Assembly (NCBI GenBank): GCA_964439215.1
Contig: CAYTNY010000005.1
Coordinates: 1-50,562 of the forward strand
Reading direction: 5' to 3'
Origin: CAYTNY01 sp964439215
GTDB taxonomy: Bacteria > Oederibacteriota > PGYV01 > CAYTNY01
Length of the DNA: 50,562 bases
A program made the translations under genes and the position numbers. Every line of letters starts with the position of its first letter. Positions within the stretch are counted from its first letter, which is position 1. Shown one piece after another: positions 16,213 through 24,718 of this stretch. The notes beneath the pieces are model-generated. The model was not told the origin of the DNA. It worked only from the letters and a program-made list of their open reading frames with translations, and searched no databases.

Positions 16213-17870
16213 AAGACAGCCAGCGTCTTATAGTTTTTATAGCACTCTCGGGACTTATACTTCTGTCATACAATTATTTTTTTATGCCCAAACCCGGACA
16301 AAATTATTCAGAAAACATCCGTCCTGCCCAAACAGAAAAGCAGGAAAAAGACATAAAAAAAGAAATTAAAAATTCATCCGAAGACCGGGCAGCCATTAAT
16401 TTAAAACCGGTTGATTCAAAAATAACAAAAAAAGACGCCCGTCTTTATACCGTGGAAACAGACCTTGTTACTGCTGATTTTTCCGATATCGGCGCGGCTT
16501 TAAACGGATACCGCCTTAAAAAATACTCTGACACAAAAAAAGGCGATCTTGAAAGCCTTGAGCTTATTCCGAACAAATCATCGTATACATATATGTCCCT
16601 TTATTCCGATTCCATAGACCTGACAAATACACAGTGGAATCTTTTACAAAGATCCAAAACAGATGACGGAGTAAAGCTTATATTCCAGAAAGAAATCCAA
16701 AAAAATGTTATTATAGAAAAAGAATACGTTCTGAAAGACGGGACTTATGTTTTTGACCTGAACCTGCGTTTCATCAATAATACGCAGAACCCTTTTGCGC
16801 TGCAGGGGTTAAAACTTTCCTGGGGGCCCAACATACATTTTCTGCCCGCTGATGTGGATAAGCATAAAGACGGATTTGTTCAATACAACCGGATCTCCTA
16901 TCTGGATGGTGATGAGCATCAGAAAATAGATATAAAATTCAACGCAAAAGAAGATACTACAATAATAATACCCGCAAAATCCCGGTGGATAACCATGAAA
17001 GACCTGTATTTTACTTCTTCTTTTATAATGAAAGAACTCTCCGATTACAAAAATTATGAAGCGGAAATAAGGACCGATGGATTTGCTTTTATGAATATAA
17101 ACCTGAAAGACATGATCCTGTCTCCCGGAACATCCGAAGAGATCCGCATGCAGTCTTATACCGGGCCCAAAGAATACAAACGCCTGAAAAAAATAAATAT
17201 GGAAAAAAGCGTGGATCTTGGATGGCTCAGATTTTTATCCGTATGGATGTTTTATGCAATGGATTTTTTTCATGGCCTTTTAAATAATTACGGCCTCGCC
17301 ATAATATTTCTTACAATACTTATAAGAGGACTGTTATGGGTCCCCTCCCAGAAAAGTTTCAAACATATGAAAGAAACACAGAAAAAAATGAGCATAATAA
17401 AACCCCGTATGGAAACACTGAAAAAAATATATAAAGAAGATCCGCAAAAACTCAACGAAGAAACAATGAAACTCTATAAGGAATATAAAATAAATCCTTT
17501 CGGCGGATGCCTGCCTATGCTGCTGCAGCTGCCTATATTCATAGCTTTTTATCAGACACTGATGAATATGGTTGAACTAAAAGGAGCCTCTTTTATCTGG
17601 TGGATGCAGGACCTGTCAAGGCCGGATTCGCTTTATATTCTTCCTTTTATTATGGGCGGCTCCATGTTTATACAGCAGAAAATGTCGCAGGCAGCCACTC
17701 CCACGGTTGATGCGGCGCAGGCCTCGCAGCAGAAAATCTTTTTATACGGACTTCCTGTTTTTCTTACTTTTCTTTCATTCAACTGGCCTTCGGGGCTGCT
17801 TTTATACTGGAGTATTTCAAATGTGCTGGGTATTGCGCAGCAGTATTTTGTCAACAAATCAAAAGACTGA
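16209..17870 (+). CDS. yidC: Membrane protein insertase YidC
   Basis: The 553-aa product has an N-terminal membrane helix (about residues 7-25) and a large periplasmic beta-sandwich domain (about 55-330). The conserved insertase core follows: helices at about 345-370, 430-455 and 475-545, with YKEYKINPFGGCLPMLLQLP as the signature. Its length is typical of Gram-negative YidC, with the long P1 domain absent from Gram-positive homologues, supporting a diderm cell. It inserts inner-membrane proteins alone or with SecYEG. AAGGAGG precedes the start. The gene usually next in this cluster (jag/khpB) is missing, and a 160-base gap without a recognisable gene separates yidC from mnmE. Confidence 0.97.
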   Translation: MKDSQRLIVFIALSGLILLSYNYFFMPKPGQNYSENIRPAQTEKQEKDIKKEIKNSSEDRAAINLKPVDSKITKKDARLYTVETDLVTADFSDIGAALNGYRLKKYSDTKKGDLESLELIPNKSSYTYMSLYSDSIDLTNTQWNLLQRSKTDDGVKLIFQKEIQKNVIIEKEYVLKDGTYVFDLNLRFINNTQNPFALQGLKLSWGPNIHFLPADVDKHKDGFVQYNRISYLDGDEHQKIDIKFNAKEDTTIIIPAKSRWITMKDLYFTSSFIMKELSDYKNYEAEIRTDGFAFMNINLKDMILSPGTSEEIRMQSYTGPKEYKRLKKINMEKSVDLGWLRFLSVWMFYAMDFFHGLLNNYGLAIIFLTILIRGLLWVPSQKSFKHMKETQKKMSIIKPRMETLKKIYKEDPQKLNEETMKLYKEYKINPFGGCLPMLLQLPIFIAFYQTLMNMVELKGASFIWWMQDLSRPDSLYILPFIMGGSMFIQQKMSQAATPTVDAAQASQQKIFLYGLPVFLTFLSFNWPSGLLLYWSISNVLGIAQQYFVNKSKD

Positions 17871-18031
17871 ACCGTTTTTTTTACGAACCGGATATGAATA
17901 TAAAGCTGAACCAAATAAGAAAAAACCGGTCCGCATAGAAATAATTTTCAAAAACGAACGTTATCTGTCCGGCACCGGAAAATGTCCGTATAAAAAATTG
18001 ATTTTAGCTCCTTTTTTTACGAGTGTTTAAA

Positions 18032-19411
18032 ATGCATACAACTATCGCGGCGCTTTCAACATTTCCCGGAACTTCAGCCGTTGGTATAATAAGAGTCAGC
18101 GGGCCGGATGTTTTTAATGCGGTGGAAAAGGTTTTTTCTTTTTCGTCCGGCGAAAAATCAATATCAAACGCCAAACCGCGTTTTGCCTACCACGGTATAA
18201 TCAGTGATGAAAAATCCGTTATAGATGATGTTCTTCTTATACTTTTCAGGGCGCCTTTTTCATATACCGGCGAAGATATGGCTGAAATATACTGCCACGG
18301 CAATCCTTTAATATTAAATAAAGTTCTGGATATGCTTTTTGAAAATAAAACAGTTCCGGCGGAACCCGGTGAATTCACAAAACGCGCTTTTATCAACGGT
18401 AAAATTGACCTTTCACAGGCAGAAGCAGTTGCCGGCATTATTTCCGCGGAAAACGAAGCTGCCGTAAGGATAAATGCCGCTCAACTCTCAGGCAGAGAAA
18501 AAGAATCTATCCGCAGCCTCAGTAAAAAAATCAAAAAGATCCTTGCCTCGCTGGAAATTGAAATAGATTTTGCCTACGAGGACATACAGAAAACATCATA
18601 TGATTCGCTTATACGCTCCATCAGCGAATGCATTTCATCCATCAATACTCTTATAAAAGGGGCCGATGAAGGAATAATGCTTAAAAACGGAATAAAAACA
18701 GTTCTTACGGGACGCCCCAATTCCGGTAAATCCAGCATTCTTAACGCGGTTTTAAAAAAGGACCGCGCAATAGTAACAAGCACGCCCGGCACAACACGTG
18801 ATACCATAGAAAGCCCTCTTACAATAGACGGGCTTCCCTTTATATTCATTGATACCGCGGGAATAAGGGATTCCATGGATATTATTGAAACCGAAGGAAT
18901 AAACCGGGCTAAAAAAGCTCTTGAATCCGCAGATGTAATCATAAATGTAATAGACGGATCCACCGGACTTTCAGATAAGGATTTTGACCCTGCGGCCGCA
19001 TCTCCGGACAAAAGAATAATTTTTGCGGTAAACAAATCTGATTTGGATCTAAAAACATCTGTTGAGGAAGTAAAAAGAAAAGTTCATGAAAACGCATCCG
19101 TAATTCTCATAAATACAACAGAAAAAAACGGAGTTTCAGGCTTAACAAAAGAACTTAAAAACATTATAATGAATAAAGAATTTATTCCGGTTGAAGAAAT
19201 AACCGTAAGCAGCCGCAGGCATAAGCAGGCGCTTTTAAAGGCAAATAAAAGCCTGGAAAATGCATTAAATGCGTGCAGGGAAAAAATGTCATTTGAATTT
19301 CCCGCGGCTGATATTAAAGAAGCCGTGAAACATATACAGTCAATTTTAGGCGGTGTTTCATCTGATGATATACTGGAAGAAATTTTTTCAAACTTCTGCA
19401 TAGGAAAATAA
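18032..19411 (+). CDS. mnmE: tRNA uridine-5-carboxymethylaminomethyl GTPase MnmE
   Basis: MnmE, with MnmG, makes the cmnm5 modification of U34 in several tRNAs. The N-terminal folate-binding domain opens with TIAALSTFPGTSAVGIIRVSG. The G domain has GRPNSGKSS at about 227, TTRDT, DTAGIRD and NKSD. The chain ends with FCIGK, the C-terminal Cys motif required for modification. I chose the ATG at 18032 (459 aa) over a GTG nine bases earlier, because family members start a few residues before TIAAI. The ribosome-binding site is weak (GAG at 9 bases). The next gene follows by 1 base, so mnmE heads or continues an operon with four small envelope genes. Confidence 0.96.
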   Translation: MHTTIAALSTFPGTSAVGIIRVSGPDVFNAVEKVFSFSSGEKSISNAKPRFAYHGIISDEKSVIDDVLLILFRAPFSYTGEDMAEIYCHGNPLILNKVLDMLFENKTVPAEPGEFTKRAFINGKIDLSQAEAVAGIISAENEAAVRINAAQLSGREKESIRSLSKKIKKILASLEIEIDFAYEDIQKTSYDSLIRSISECISSINTLIKGADEGIMLKNGIKTVLTGRPNSGKSSILNAVLKKDRAIVTSTPGTTRDTIESPLTIDGLPFIFIDTAGIRDSMDIIETEGINRAKKALESADVIINVIDGSTGLSDKDFDPAAASPDKRIIFAVNKSDLDLKTSVEEVKRKVHENASVILINTTEKNGVSGLTKELKNIIMNKEFIPVEEITVSSRRHKQALLKANKSLENALNACREKMSFEFPAADIKEAVKHIQSILGGVSSDDILEEIFSNFCIGK

Positions 19412-19412
19412 A

Positions 19413-19946
19413 ATGACAAAAAAAATATTGCTTTTTATTATTACAATACTCATATGTGTTCTTATTTATTTTTTATTTTTTAATATATCAGGCCGTTCGC
19501 ACGGGCTGCGGACAGAAAAAACCAATCTAAAACTTTCCCCCGGCAGTACTGCTCCTTCTTTTATTATAGGCATGAAAAACTCAACAATACGCGAACTCTC
19601 TGATTTTTATGGTTCAAATATTATTGTGCTGGCTTTTCTGGACCAAAAAAAAGGCTCTATAATGACCCGGGACCTTTTAAACAAAAAACTTCCGGCTCTT
19701 TTAAAAAAACATCCTGATATTTTATGGTTTTCCTTATCAAAACGGCGTGATAATATTTTTATACAGGAACTTTCCGCAGCAGCGGGATTGAAGTATCCTG
19801 CCCCTTACAGCGATATACCGGCTCAGTATAACTTTAACCGCCTGCCTGTTATAATAGTAATTGATAAAAGAGGTATAGTAAAACTCATTTATGACGGTTT
19901 TTCGCCAACCCTTATAGATGATATACTATACAGCATAAAAGGATGA
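19413..19946 (+). CDS. Membrane-anchored thioredoxin-fold protein lacking catalytic cysteines
   Basis: The 177-aa product has an N-terminal membrane helix (residues 4-25) and a thioredoxin/peroxiredoxin-like domain. It shows PGSTAPSFIIG, then IIVLAFLDQKKGSIMTRDLL, the strand ILWFSLSK, AGLKYPAPYSD, and a cis-Pro-like LPVIIVIDKRGIVKLIYDGF. This order matches TlpA/AhpC-type proteins. However, the position normally holding the CxxC or peroxidatic Cys reads DQKKGS, and the mature domain has no Cys. It is therefore unlikely to be a redox enzyme. It starts 1 base after mnmE and overlaps the next gene by 4 bases. Confidence 0.7.
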   Translation: MTKKILLFIITILICVLIYFLFFNISGRSHGLRTEKTNLKLSPGSTAPSFIIGMKNSTIRELSDFYGSNIIVLAFLDQKKGSIMTRDLLNKKLPALLKKHPDILWFSLSKRRDNIFIQELSAAAGLKYPAPYSDIPAQYNFNRLPVIIVIDKRGIVKLIYDGFSPTLIDDILYSIKG

Positions 19947-20308
19947 TAACGTTGTATCCTCAAAACCGCATAATCAGACTTTTTACGGCAATTTCATTTA
20001 TACCCTGTATCATCGGACTTTTACTGTTTATTGATTCATATAACACAAGAATCGCCGCGGATGCCGCTTATAATGAGATCGCTTTTTACAGGGCTCTGCC
20101 GACGCTTATAACAAAAAATGACAGGATCCCCCTCGGAAGATTTTATAGCAGCAGCATACCGGAAAAAAGCCCTTTTATAAGCGGGCATATTTACGGAGAT
20201 TATTATAAAGACAGAATATCAACAAGGTATGTTTCCGTGAAAATAGATAAGATAATACCCCCCGCAGTTGAAATTTCCGCGGTAATTGACGCAAGGGGAA
20301 GACAATGA
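19943..20308 (+). CDS. Small membrane-anchored protein, unknown (possibly pseudopilin/TadE-like)
   Basis: The 121-aa product has one N-terminal hydrophobic helix (about residues 11-31) and a short extracytoplasmic part. Directly after the helix comes YNTRIAADAAYNEIAFYRAL, an Ala-rich amphipathic helix like that following the membrane helix of TadE/pilin-type proteins. No prepilin peptidase site is visible. A few beta strands follow (RYVSVKIDKI, AVEISAVIDA). It overlaps both neighbours by 4 bases, so it is expressed with them. I do not recognise a family. Confidence 0.55.
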   Translation: MITLYPQNRIIRLFTAISFIPCIIGLLLFIDSYNTRIAADAAYNEIAFYRALPTLITKNDRIPLGRFYSSSIPEKSPFISGHIYGDYYKDRISTRYVSVKIDKIIPPAVEISAVIDARGRQ

Positions 20309-20787
20309 GAAAAAAACCATATATTTTTTATACGGCGCTTTTTTTATCTTTAACGGCTCAGATTTTTTTTTGTTTGTTCTTCTTAAAAATATCAGCGCAT
20401 AAAAAAATATCGTCCCTGGCTGACACTTTAAAATATGCGGCTTCACTTGGTTCAGAAATCCCTGATTCTTTCCGCAATCTTTATCAAAATGCCGATACCC
20501 TGATAATCAGTATGCCGGCCCTGTCCGAATCAAGGTTTTTAACGGATAAAAAAGACACATTTACCGCAGTCTCAGCCGCTGACAGCGTATTAATATCAAT
20601 TCATCCCTCAGAAAAAAGCAGAAGGAAAAGAAAAACAGTCATACCCGCTTTCATACAAAAATGCACGTTCAAATCATCAGAAAATTTCTTTTCCGCGGAA
20701 ATATATTCTTTTCCCCTGTCAATCAGATACAATATACCTTTTGATCCGCTGTCTTTTGAGGCTCCGGAAAAAACAGAGGTGTTTTAA
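20305..20787 (+). CDS. Small membrane-anchored protein, unknown
   Basis: The 160-aa product has an N-terminal membrane helix (about residues 7-28), a helical stretch (ISSLADTLKYAASLGSEIPD) and a strand-rich remainder. No domain is recognised. The layout (helix, amphipathic helix, small beta domain) is the same as in its two neighbours, suggesting three paralogous-type subunits of one envelope assembly. The start codon overlaps the previous stop by 4 bases, and the stop shares one base with the next start. Confidence 0.5.
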   Translation: MRKKPYIFYTALFLSLTAQIFFCLFFLKISAHKKISSLADTLKYAASLGSEIPDSFRNLYQNADTLIISMPALSESRFLTDKKDTFTAVSAADSVLISIHPSEKSRRKRKTVIPAFIQKCTFKSSENFFSAEIYSFPLSIRYNIPFDPLSFEAPEKTEVF

Positions 20788-21116
20788 TGAATACTTTCAA
20801 AACAGCTGTTATTCTTCTTATAATTTCAAACAATCTGTTTATATTTTTTTATGGAATATACAGCCATATTGACGCTTCTTGTTATCTTCAGAAAGTAAGA
20901 GAACAGATTCTATTTGATTCCTTTAAAGCAGCCGCATATCAGAACTTTGAGGACAGCAGCATTAAAACAGAAAAAAAATCCGGTTCTTTTAAAATAGACG
21001 GCGCCGCGGGCAGGTATTTTTTTGAAAAAATCTCAGATGATAAACTGTATATGAAAATTGATATTAAAAACCGCCGCGAAACAGCATCCCGAAAATATAT
21101 TTTCCCCCTGAAATAA
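20787..21116 (+). CDS. Small membrane-anchored protein, unknown (pseudopilin-like layout)
   Basis: The 109-aa product has an N-terminal membrane helix (about residues 6-26), a helix ending QILFDSFKAAAYQ, and a small C-terminal strand region (GRYFFEKISDDKLYMKIDI) similar in shape to minor pseudopilins. There is no clear prepilin cleavage motif. It is the last gene of the mnmE-led plus-strand operon and converges on proB, whose stop lies 18 bases away. No clear hairpin terminator is seen between the two. Confidence 0.5.
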   Translation: MNTFKTAVILLIISNNLFIFFYGIYSHIDASCYLQKVREQILFDSFKAAAYQNFEDSSIKTEKKSGSFKIDGAAGRYFFEKISDDKLYMKIDIKNRRETASRKYIFPLK

Positions 21117-21134
21117 AAAAATCACCTTCCGGCC

Positions 21135-22241
21135 TTATTGATACAAAAACATGTTGTCGCGGTGTATGACCTCTTCAAAAAATACTTCTTTAAACATTTT
21201 TTTTATTTCAGCGCTTCTTTTGCCTTTTATCCGGCATAAATCCGCGGCGGAATAATTGGTTATTCCTTTTCCTATTATATTTAATTTTTCATCCATAATA
21301 TCCACGGCATCCCCGAACACAAAATCACCCGTACATTCTTTAACACCCACGGGTAAAAGACTTTTACCTTTTTCTATTATGAATTTTTCCGCACCTTTGT
21401 CTATTTTTACGCTTCCTTTGGATTTAAGAGATGTTAATATCCATTTTTTTTTCGCTTCCAATTTTATGTTCTTTTTCTGTATGAACGTACCGTCTCCTTT
21501 ATCATCTCCGGACCGTTCAACCGCATTTGCAAGAGCGTTTTTTCTGTTTCCGTTCGTTATTACAAGAGGAATCCCGAGATAATTAAGATTTTTCGCGGTC
21601 TGCAGTTTGGAGAGCATTCCTCCGGTTCCATAGTCTGTTTTGCCTTTCAGATCAAGTTTTTTTATGAGTTCATGGACATTTTCCATATAAGACACTATTT
21701 CCGCATCTTTGAATTTTTTCGGATTTTTTGTAAAAACACCGTCCACATTGGTAAGTATAACAACTCTGTCCGCGCTTATAAGGCCGGCGACTATGCCTGC
21801 CAGAGCATCATTGTCCCCGAATTTAATTTCTTCCGTGGCAACCGTATCATTTTCATTTATAATGGGTATAACCCTCCATTCCAGAAGTTTATTTATTGTA
21901 TTGCGCGCATTAATATTCTTTTCCTTGCATTTAACATCATCGTGATCCAGCAGGATCTGGCCCACGGGTATTCCGTGTGTTCTGAAAAGTTTTTTATATT
22001 CCTGCATAAGAACAACCTGTCCCACGGCTGCCACAGCCTGTTTTTCAGGAAGGGAAAAAAACTTTTTTTCAAATCCCAGTCTTTTGATCCCCGAACCAAT
22101 AGCTCCGGAAGAAACAATAAGTATTTCATGCCCTTTTCCATAAAGAAAAGATACCTGTTTAACAAAACTTTTTAAAAATTTTGTCCTTAAACCTTTTTGG
22201 TCAGCTATAAGATTTGTTCCTGTTTTTATGACTATACGCAT
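21135..22241 (-). CDS. proB: Glutamate 5-kinase with C-terminal PUA domain
   Basis: ProB phosphorylates glutamate in the first step of proline synthesis. The amino-acid kinase domain (residues 1 to about 250) shows VIKTGTNLI, VSSGAIGSGIKRLG, and the substrate-binding NENDTVATEEIKFGDNDALA, then TNVDGVFTKNP. A PUA domain occupies about 275-355 (GSVKIDKGAEKFI). The 368-aa length is normal for the two-domain form. AGAGAG precedes the ATG. It lies 15 bases after obgE on the same strand, the conserved obgE-proB arrangement. Confidence 0.97.
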   Translation of the reverse strand: MRIVIKTGTNLIADQKGLRTKFLKSFVKQVSFLYGKGHEILIVSSGAIGSGIKRLGFEKKFFSLPEKQAVAAVGQVVLMQEYKKLFRTHGIPVGQILLDHDDVKCKEKNINARNTINKLLEWRVIPIINENDTVATEEIKFGDNDALAGIVAGLISADRVVILTNVDGVFTKNPKKFKDAEIVSYMENVHELIKKLDLKGKTDYGTGGMLSKLQTAKNLNYLGIPLVITNGNRKNALANAVERSGDDKGDGTFIQKKNIKLEAKKKWILTSLKSKGSVKIDKGAEKFIIEKGKSLLPVGVKECTGDFVFGDAVDIMDEKLNIIGKGITNYSAADLCRIKGKRSAEIKKMFKEVFFEEVIHRDNMFLYQ

Positions 22242-22256
22242 TGTTTTCTCTCTTTT

Positions 22257-23519
22257 TTAATCTTCATCGTCTTTATACATAAAATCACGGCTGCCTATTA
22301 CTATTACATCGCCTGTTTTAATTCCTTTTTTCTTCAAAAACACATTAACGCCGGATCTTTCAAGATATTTTCTGAATACCTCCCAGGTTTCCTGATATTC
22401 AAAATCAAGCATCGCAATATATTTTTCCAGTCTTTTATTTTCAAGTTCAAATACACCGTCGCGTATCTTTTTTACCTCAAATATGTCTTTCTGTTCTATT
22501 ATATCCGTTGCTTTTTCATGGATTTCTTTTTTGGGTATTGTTTTAATTATATCATATAATTTATTTTTTATCTCTGCCACACCTTTTTCTTCTTTTGCGG
22601 AAATAAAAAATATTTCAATTCCTTCCTTTTTGAATTTCAGACTTATTTCCTTCTGTTCTTCTTGAGAAATAATATCACACTTATTCACCACATTAATACA
22701 CGGCCGCTTTAACAGTTCTTTATTATACGCGTCAAGTTCAGCATTGATTATTCTGTAATTTTTTAAAGGATCCCCCTGTGTAGGATCAATGACATGCACA
22801 TAAGCTCTTGTTCTTTCAATATGCCTGAGAAAATCAATACCAAGCCCTTTACCTCCGGCAGCACCCTCTATCAGGCCCGGTATATCCGCCGCTACAAAAG
22901 AAGATTCATCATTTATTTTAACCAGTCCGAGATTCGGATACAGGGTCGTAAACTGATAATTTCCTATTTTAGGCTTTGCATTTGAAATTTTTGAAAGAAA
23001 TGTTGATTTTCCCGCGTTTGCCATTCCTATTATTCCCGCATCCGCGAGTATTTTCAGTTCCAGTATAATGTCTCTTTCTTCCCCGGGTTCGCCTTTTTCA
23101 TAAAATCTCGGAGTCTGCCGTGTAGAACTTTTAAATCTTGCGTTCCCCCTGCCGCCGCGGCCGCCTTTCACAATCACAATACTGTCCCCGCTTTCCGACA
23201 AATCTTTAATAACTCTTCCCGTTTCATTGTCTTTGATCACGGTTCCCTCCGGAACTCTGATGTTAAGATTCTCCGCATTAGCGCCGTGCATGTTTGATTT
23301 TTTTCCTTTTACTCCGTTTTGCCCCTTATAAACTTTTTTATAGTGAAAATCTATAAGCGTATCCAGATTTCTGTCTGCTGTAATTATTATATCAGCTCCT
23401 TTACCGCCGTCGCCGCCGTCCGGCCCGCCTTTTGGAACAAATTTTTCCCGTCTGAACGTACACGCTCCGGAACCGCCGGAACCTGATACAGCCTTTATCC
23501 GGGCATGATCAATAAACAT
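22257..23519 (-). CDS. obgE: GTPase Obg/CgtA with OCT domain
   Basis: The essential ribosome-assembly and stress GTPase. The Gly-rich Obg fold (residues 1 to about 158) contains GGSGGSGACTFRREKF-type repeats and GGDGGKGADI. The G domain has GMANAGKST (about 165; most homologues have GLPNAGKST or GFPNAGKST, so Pro is replaced by Ala), TTLYPNLG, DIPGLIEGA and NKCD. The C-terminal OCT domain (about 340-420) includes GVFELENKRLEKYIAMLDF, as in many Obg proteins. It is separated from rpmA by a terminator but keeps the rplU-rpmA-obgE-proB order. Confidence 0.97.
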   Translation of the reverse strand: MFIDHARIKAVSGSGGSGACTFRREKFVPKGGPDGGDGGKGADIIITADRNLDTLIDFHYKKVYKGQNGVKGKKSNMHGANAENLNIRVPEGTVIKDNETGRVIKDLSESGDSIVIVKGGRGGRGNARFKSSTRQTPRFYEKGEPGEERDIILELKILADAGIIGMANAGKSTFLSKISNAKPKIGNYQFTTLYPNLGLVKINDESSFVAADIPGLIEGAAGGKGLGIDFLRHIERTRAYVHVIDPTQGDPLKNYRIINAELDAYNKELLKRPCINVVNKCDIISQEEQKEISLKFKKEGIEIFFISAKEEKGVAEIKNKLYDIIKTIPKKEIHEKATDIIEQKDIFEVKKIRDGVFELENKRLEKYIAMLDFEYQETWEVFRKYLERSGVNVFLKKKGIKTGDVIVIGSRDFMYKDDED

Positions 23520-23624
23520 ATATTAATTCTCCTTGTTTTTTTACCGCATAAGATTATACCATATTTTTTCTGTTTAAATGTATTGATAAACCGGTGGATA
23601 TTTTCAAAAGTATGCAAAAAAAAA

Positions 23625-23644
23625 GGGCTGCTTTTAAGCAGCCC
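23625..23644 (-). terminator. Terminator after rpmA
   Basis: GGGCTGC, loop TTTTAA, GCAGCCC, with A-rich sequence to the left and T-rich sequence to the right, so it can act in both directions. On the minus strand it ends the rplU-rpmA transcript 24 bases after the rpmA stop and before obgE. Confidence 0.9.
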
Positions 23645-23667
23645 TTTTTATATGTTATAAAAAAATA

Positions 23668-23922
23668 TTATTGTACAGGTATGATATTTACTACAGTTCT
23701 TCCGCCGGCTTTTTGAAATTTTACTTTTCCTTTTGCCTTGGCAAAAATAGTATGATCTTTTCCCAGACCTACATTCAGGCCCGGTTTGATCTTTGTCCCT
23801 CTCTGCCTTACTATTATCGCGCCGCTGTTTACAAGTTTACTTTCAGTTGACTTAACACCAAGCCTGCGCCCCGCACTGTCCCGGCCGTTCCTTGATGAGC
23901 CCTGTCCTGTTTTATGTGCCAT
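23668..23922 (-). CDS. rpmA: 50S ribosomal protein L27
   Basis: The 84-aa product begins MAHKTGQGSSRNGRDS and continues AGRRLGVK, the invariant L27 N-terminus that reaches the peptidyl transferase centre. VRQRGTKIKPGLNVGLGKDHT follows. There is no N-terminal cleavage extension of the Firmicutes type (MLxxxLQxFA), so processing by Prp is not expected. It lies 26 bases after rplU. Confidence 0.98.
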   Translation of the reverse strand: MAHKTGQGSSRNGRDSAGRRLGVKSTESKLVNSGAIIVRQRGTKIKPGLNVGLGKDHTIFAKAKGKVKFQKAGGRTVVNIIPVQ

Positions 23923-23948
23923 TTAATCCACCGTCCTTGATTTATATT

Positions 23949-24266
23949 TTAATTTAAAACTTCTATTTTCTTTATTTTTAATTTTGTATATTTATGTCTG
24001 TGCCCCTGTCTCTTCATATGGTTTTTTCTTCTTTTCCATTTAAAAACAATAATCTTGTCGCCTTTTACATTATCGTCAGCTATTTCAGCTGTTATCTGGA
24101 CATTATCAACCGACGGTGTTCCTACCTTGATCTCATCTTTATCAACAAGAAGAAGCACTTTATCGGGTTTTACTTCTTTATCTGTTTTTGCGGTTTTATC
24201 AACATCTATAACCGAGCCTTCCGAAATTTTGTACTGTTTTCCTCCAAATTCAACTATCGCATACAT
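23949..24266 (-). CDS. rplU: 50S ribosomal protein L21
   Basis: The 105-aa product starts MYAIVEFGGKQYKISEG, the L21 signature, and carries the RNA-binding KWKRRKNHMKRQGHRH segment near the C-terminus. Length is normal. GGAGAC precedes the ATG. It is the first protein gene of the rplU-rpmA unit and lies about 125 bases downstream of the tRNA-Lys gene on the same strand. Confidence 0.98.
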   Translation of the reverse strand: MYAIVEFGGKQYKISEGSVIDVDKTAKTDKEVKPDKVLLLVDKDEIKVGTPSVDNVQITAEIADDNVKGDKIIVFKWKRRKNHMKRQGHRHKYTKLKIKKIEVLN

Positions 24267-24390
24267 CCTATGTCTCCTTTTAAAATCAAATTTGCATTCT
24301 TTATTGCATTTATAACTCCGCGGTAATAAAAGCTGCTGCGGACAACCTTCACATTTTTCATATTCTGTCTGCCGAAATTTTAACGAAGAT

Positions 24391-24466
24391 TGGTGAGCCG
24401 GGCGCGGCTCGAACGCGCGACAATCGCCTTAAAAGGGCGATGCTCTACCAGCTGAGCTACCGGCCC
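24391..24466 (-). tRNA. tRNA-Lys (anticodon UUU)
   Basis: A 76-base cloverleaf is visible on the minus strand. The acceptor stem is GGGCCGG with CCGGCTC (one G-T pair). The D arm contains AGCTCAGCTGGTAGAGC, and the anticodon loop CTTTTAA gives anticodon TTT. The T arm is GCGCG-TTCGAGC-CGCGC and the discriminator is A. The 3' CCA is encoded in the DNA. It sits between a promoter-like element and rplU, so it may share a transcript with ribosomal protein genes. Confidence 0.97.
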
Positions 24467-24718
24467 ACCTGCTGTTCTTTTTAATTTCGCTGCTGTCAGT
24501 TTATAACTTAAAAAACTTATATTGATTTTCAGCTCTATATTTACTTATATAATAAAATCCGCATCATAATTTATAAATCTCAGTAAAAGCATACTGATAA
24601 CGTTTACAAATAGAACTCTATTTTACATAATTTTTTTTTGCTGTCAACATAAATTTTTGTTTTTTGTGGTTTTTATTGCGGTTTTCACTGTTTTTATATA
24701 TAAATATCCGTTTATTTA
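24467..24718. other. AT-rich leader between giant surface gene and tRNA-Lys
   Basis: No gene seen. It contains the promoter described separately and a small dyad TCAGTA-N6-TACTGA (24580-24597) just downstream of it. No clear terminator for the 2054-codon gene is visible. Confidence 0.5.
24620..24647 (-). promoter_or_regulatory. Sigma-70-type promoter upstream of tRNA-Lys/rplU
   Basis: Minus strand: consensus TTGACA (24642-24647), 16-base spacer with a run of nine A, TAAAAT (24620-24625). It is about 150 bases before the tRNA. Confidence 0.65.

Noticed and set aside
17880..18030. Possible jag/khpB remnant between yidC and mnmE (frame reading GYEYKAEPNKKKPVRIEII)
   Set aside because: The frame has no start codon of its own, is only about 50 codons, and shows no KH or R3H motif.
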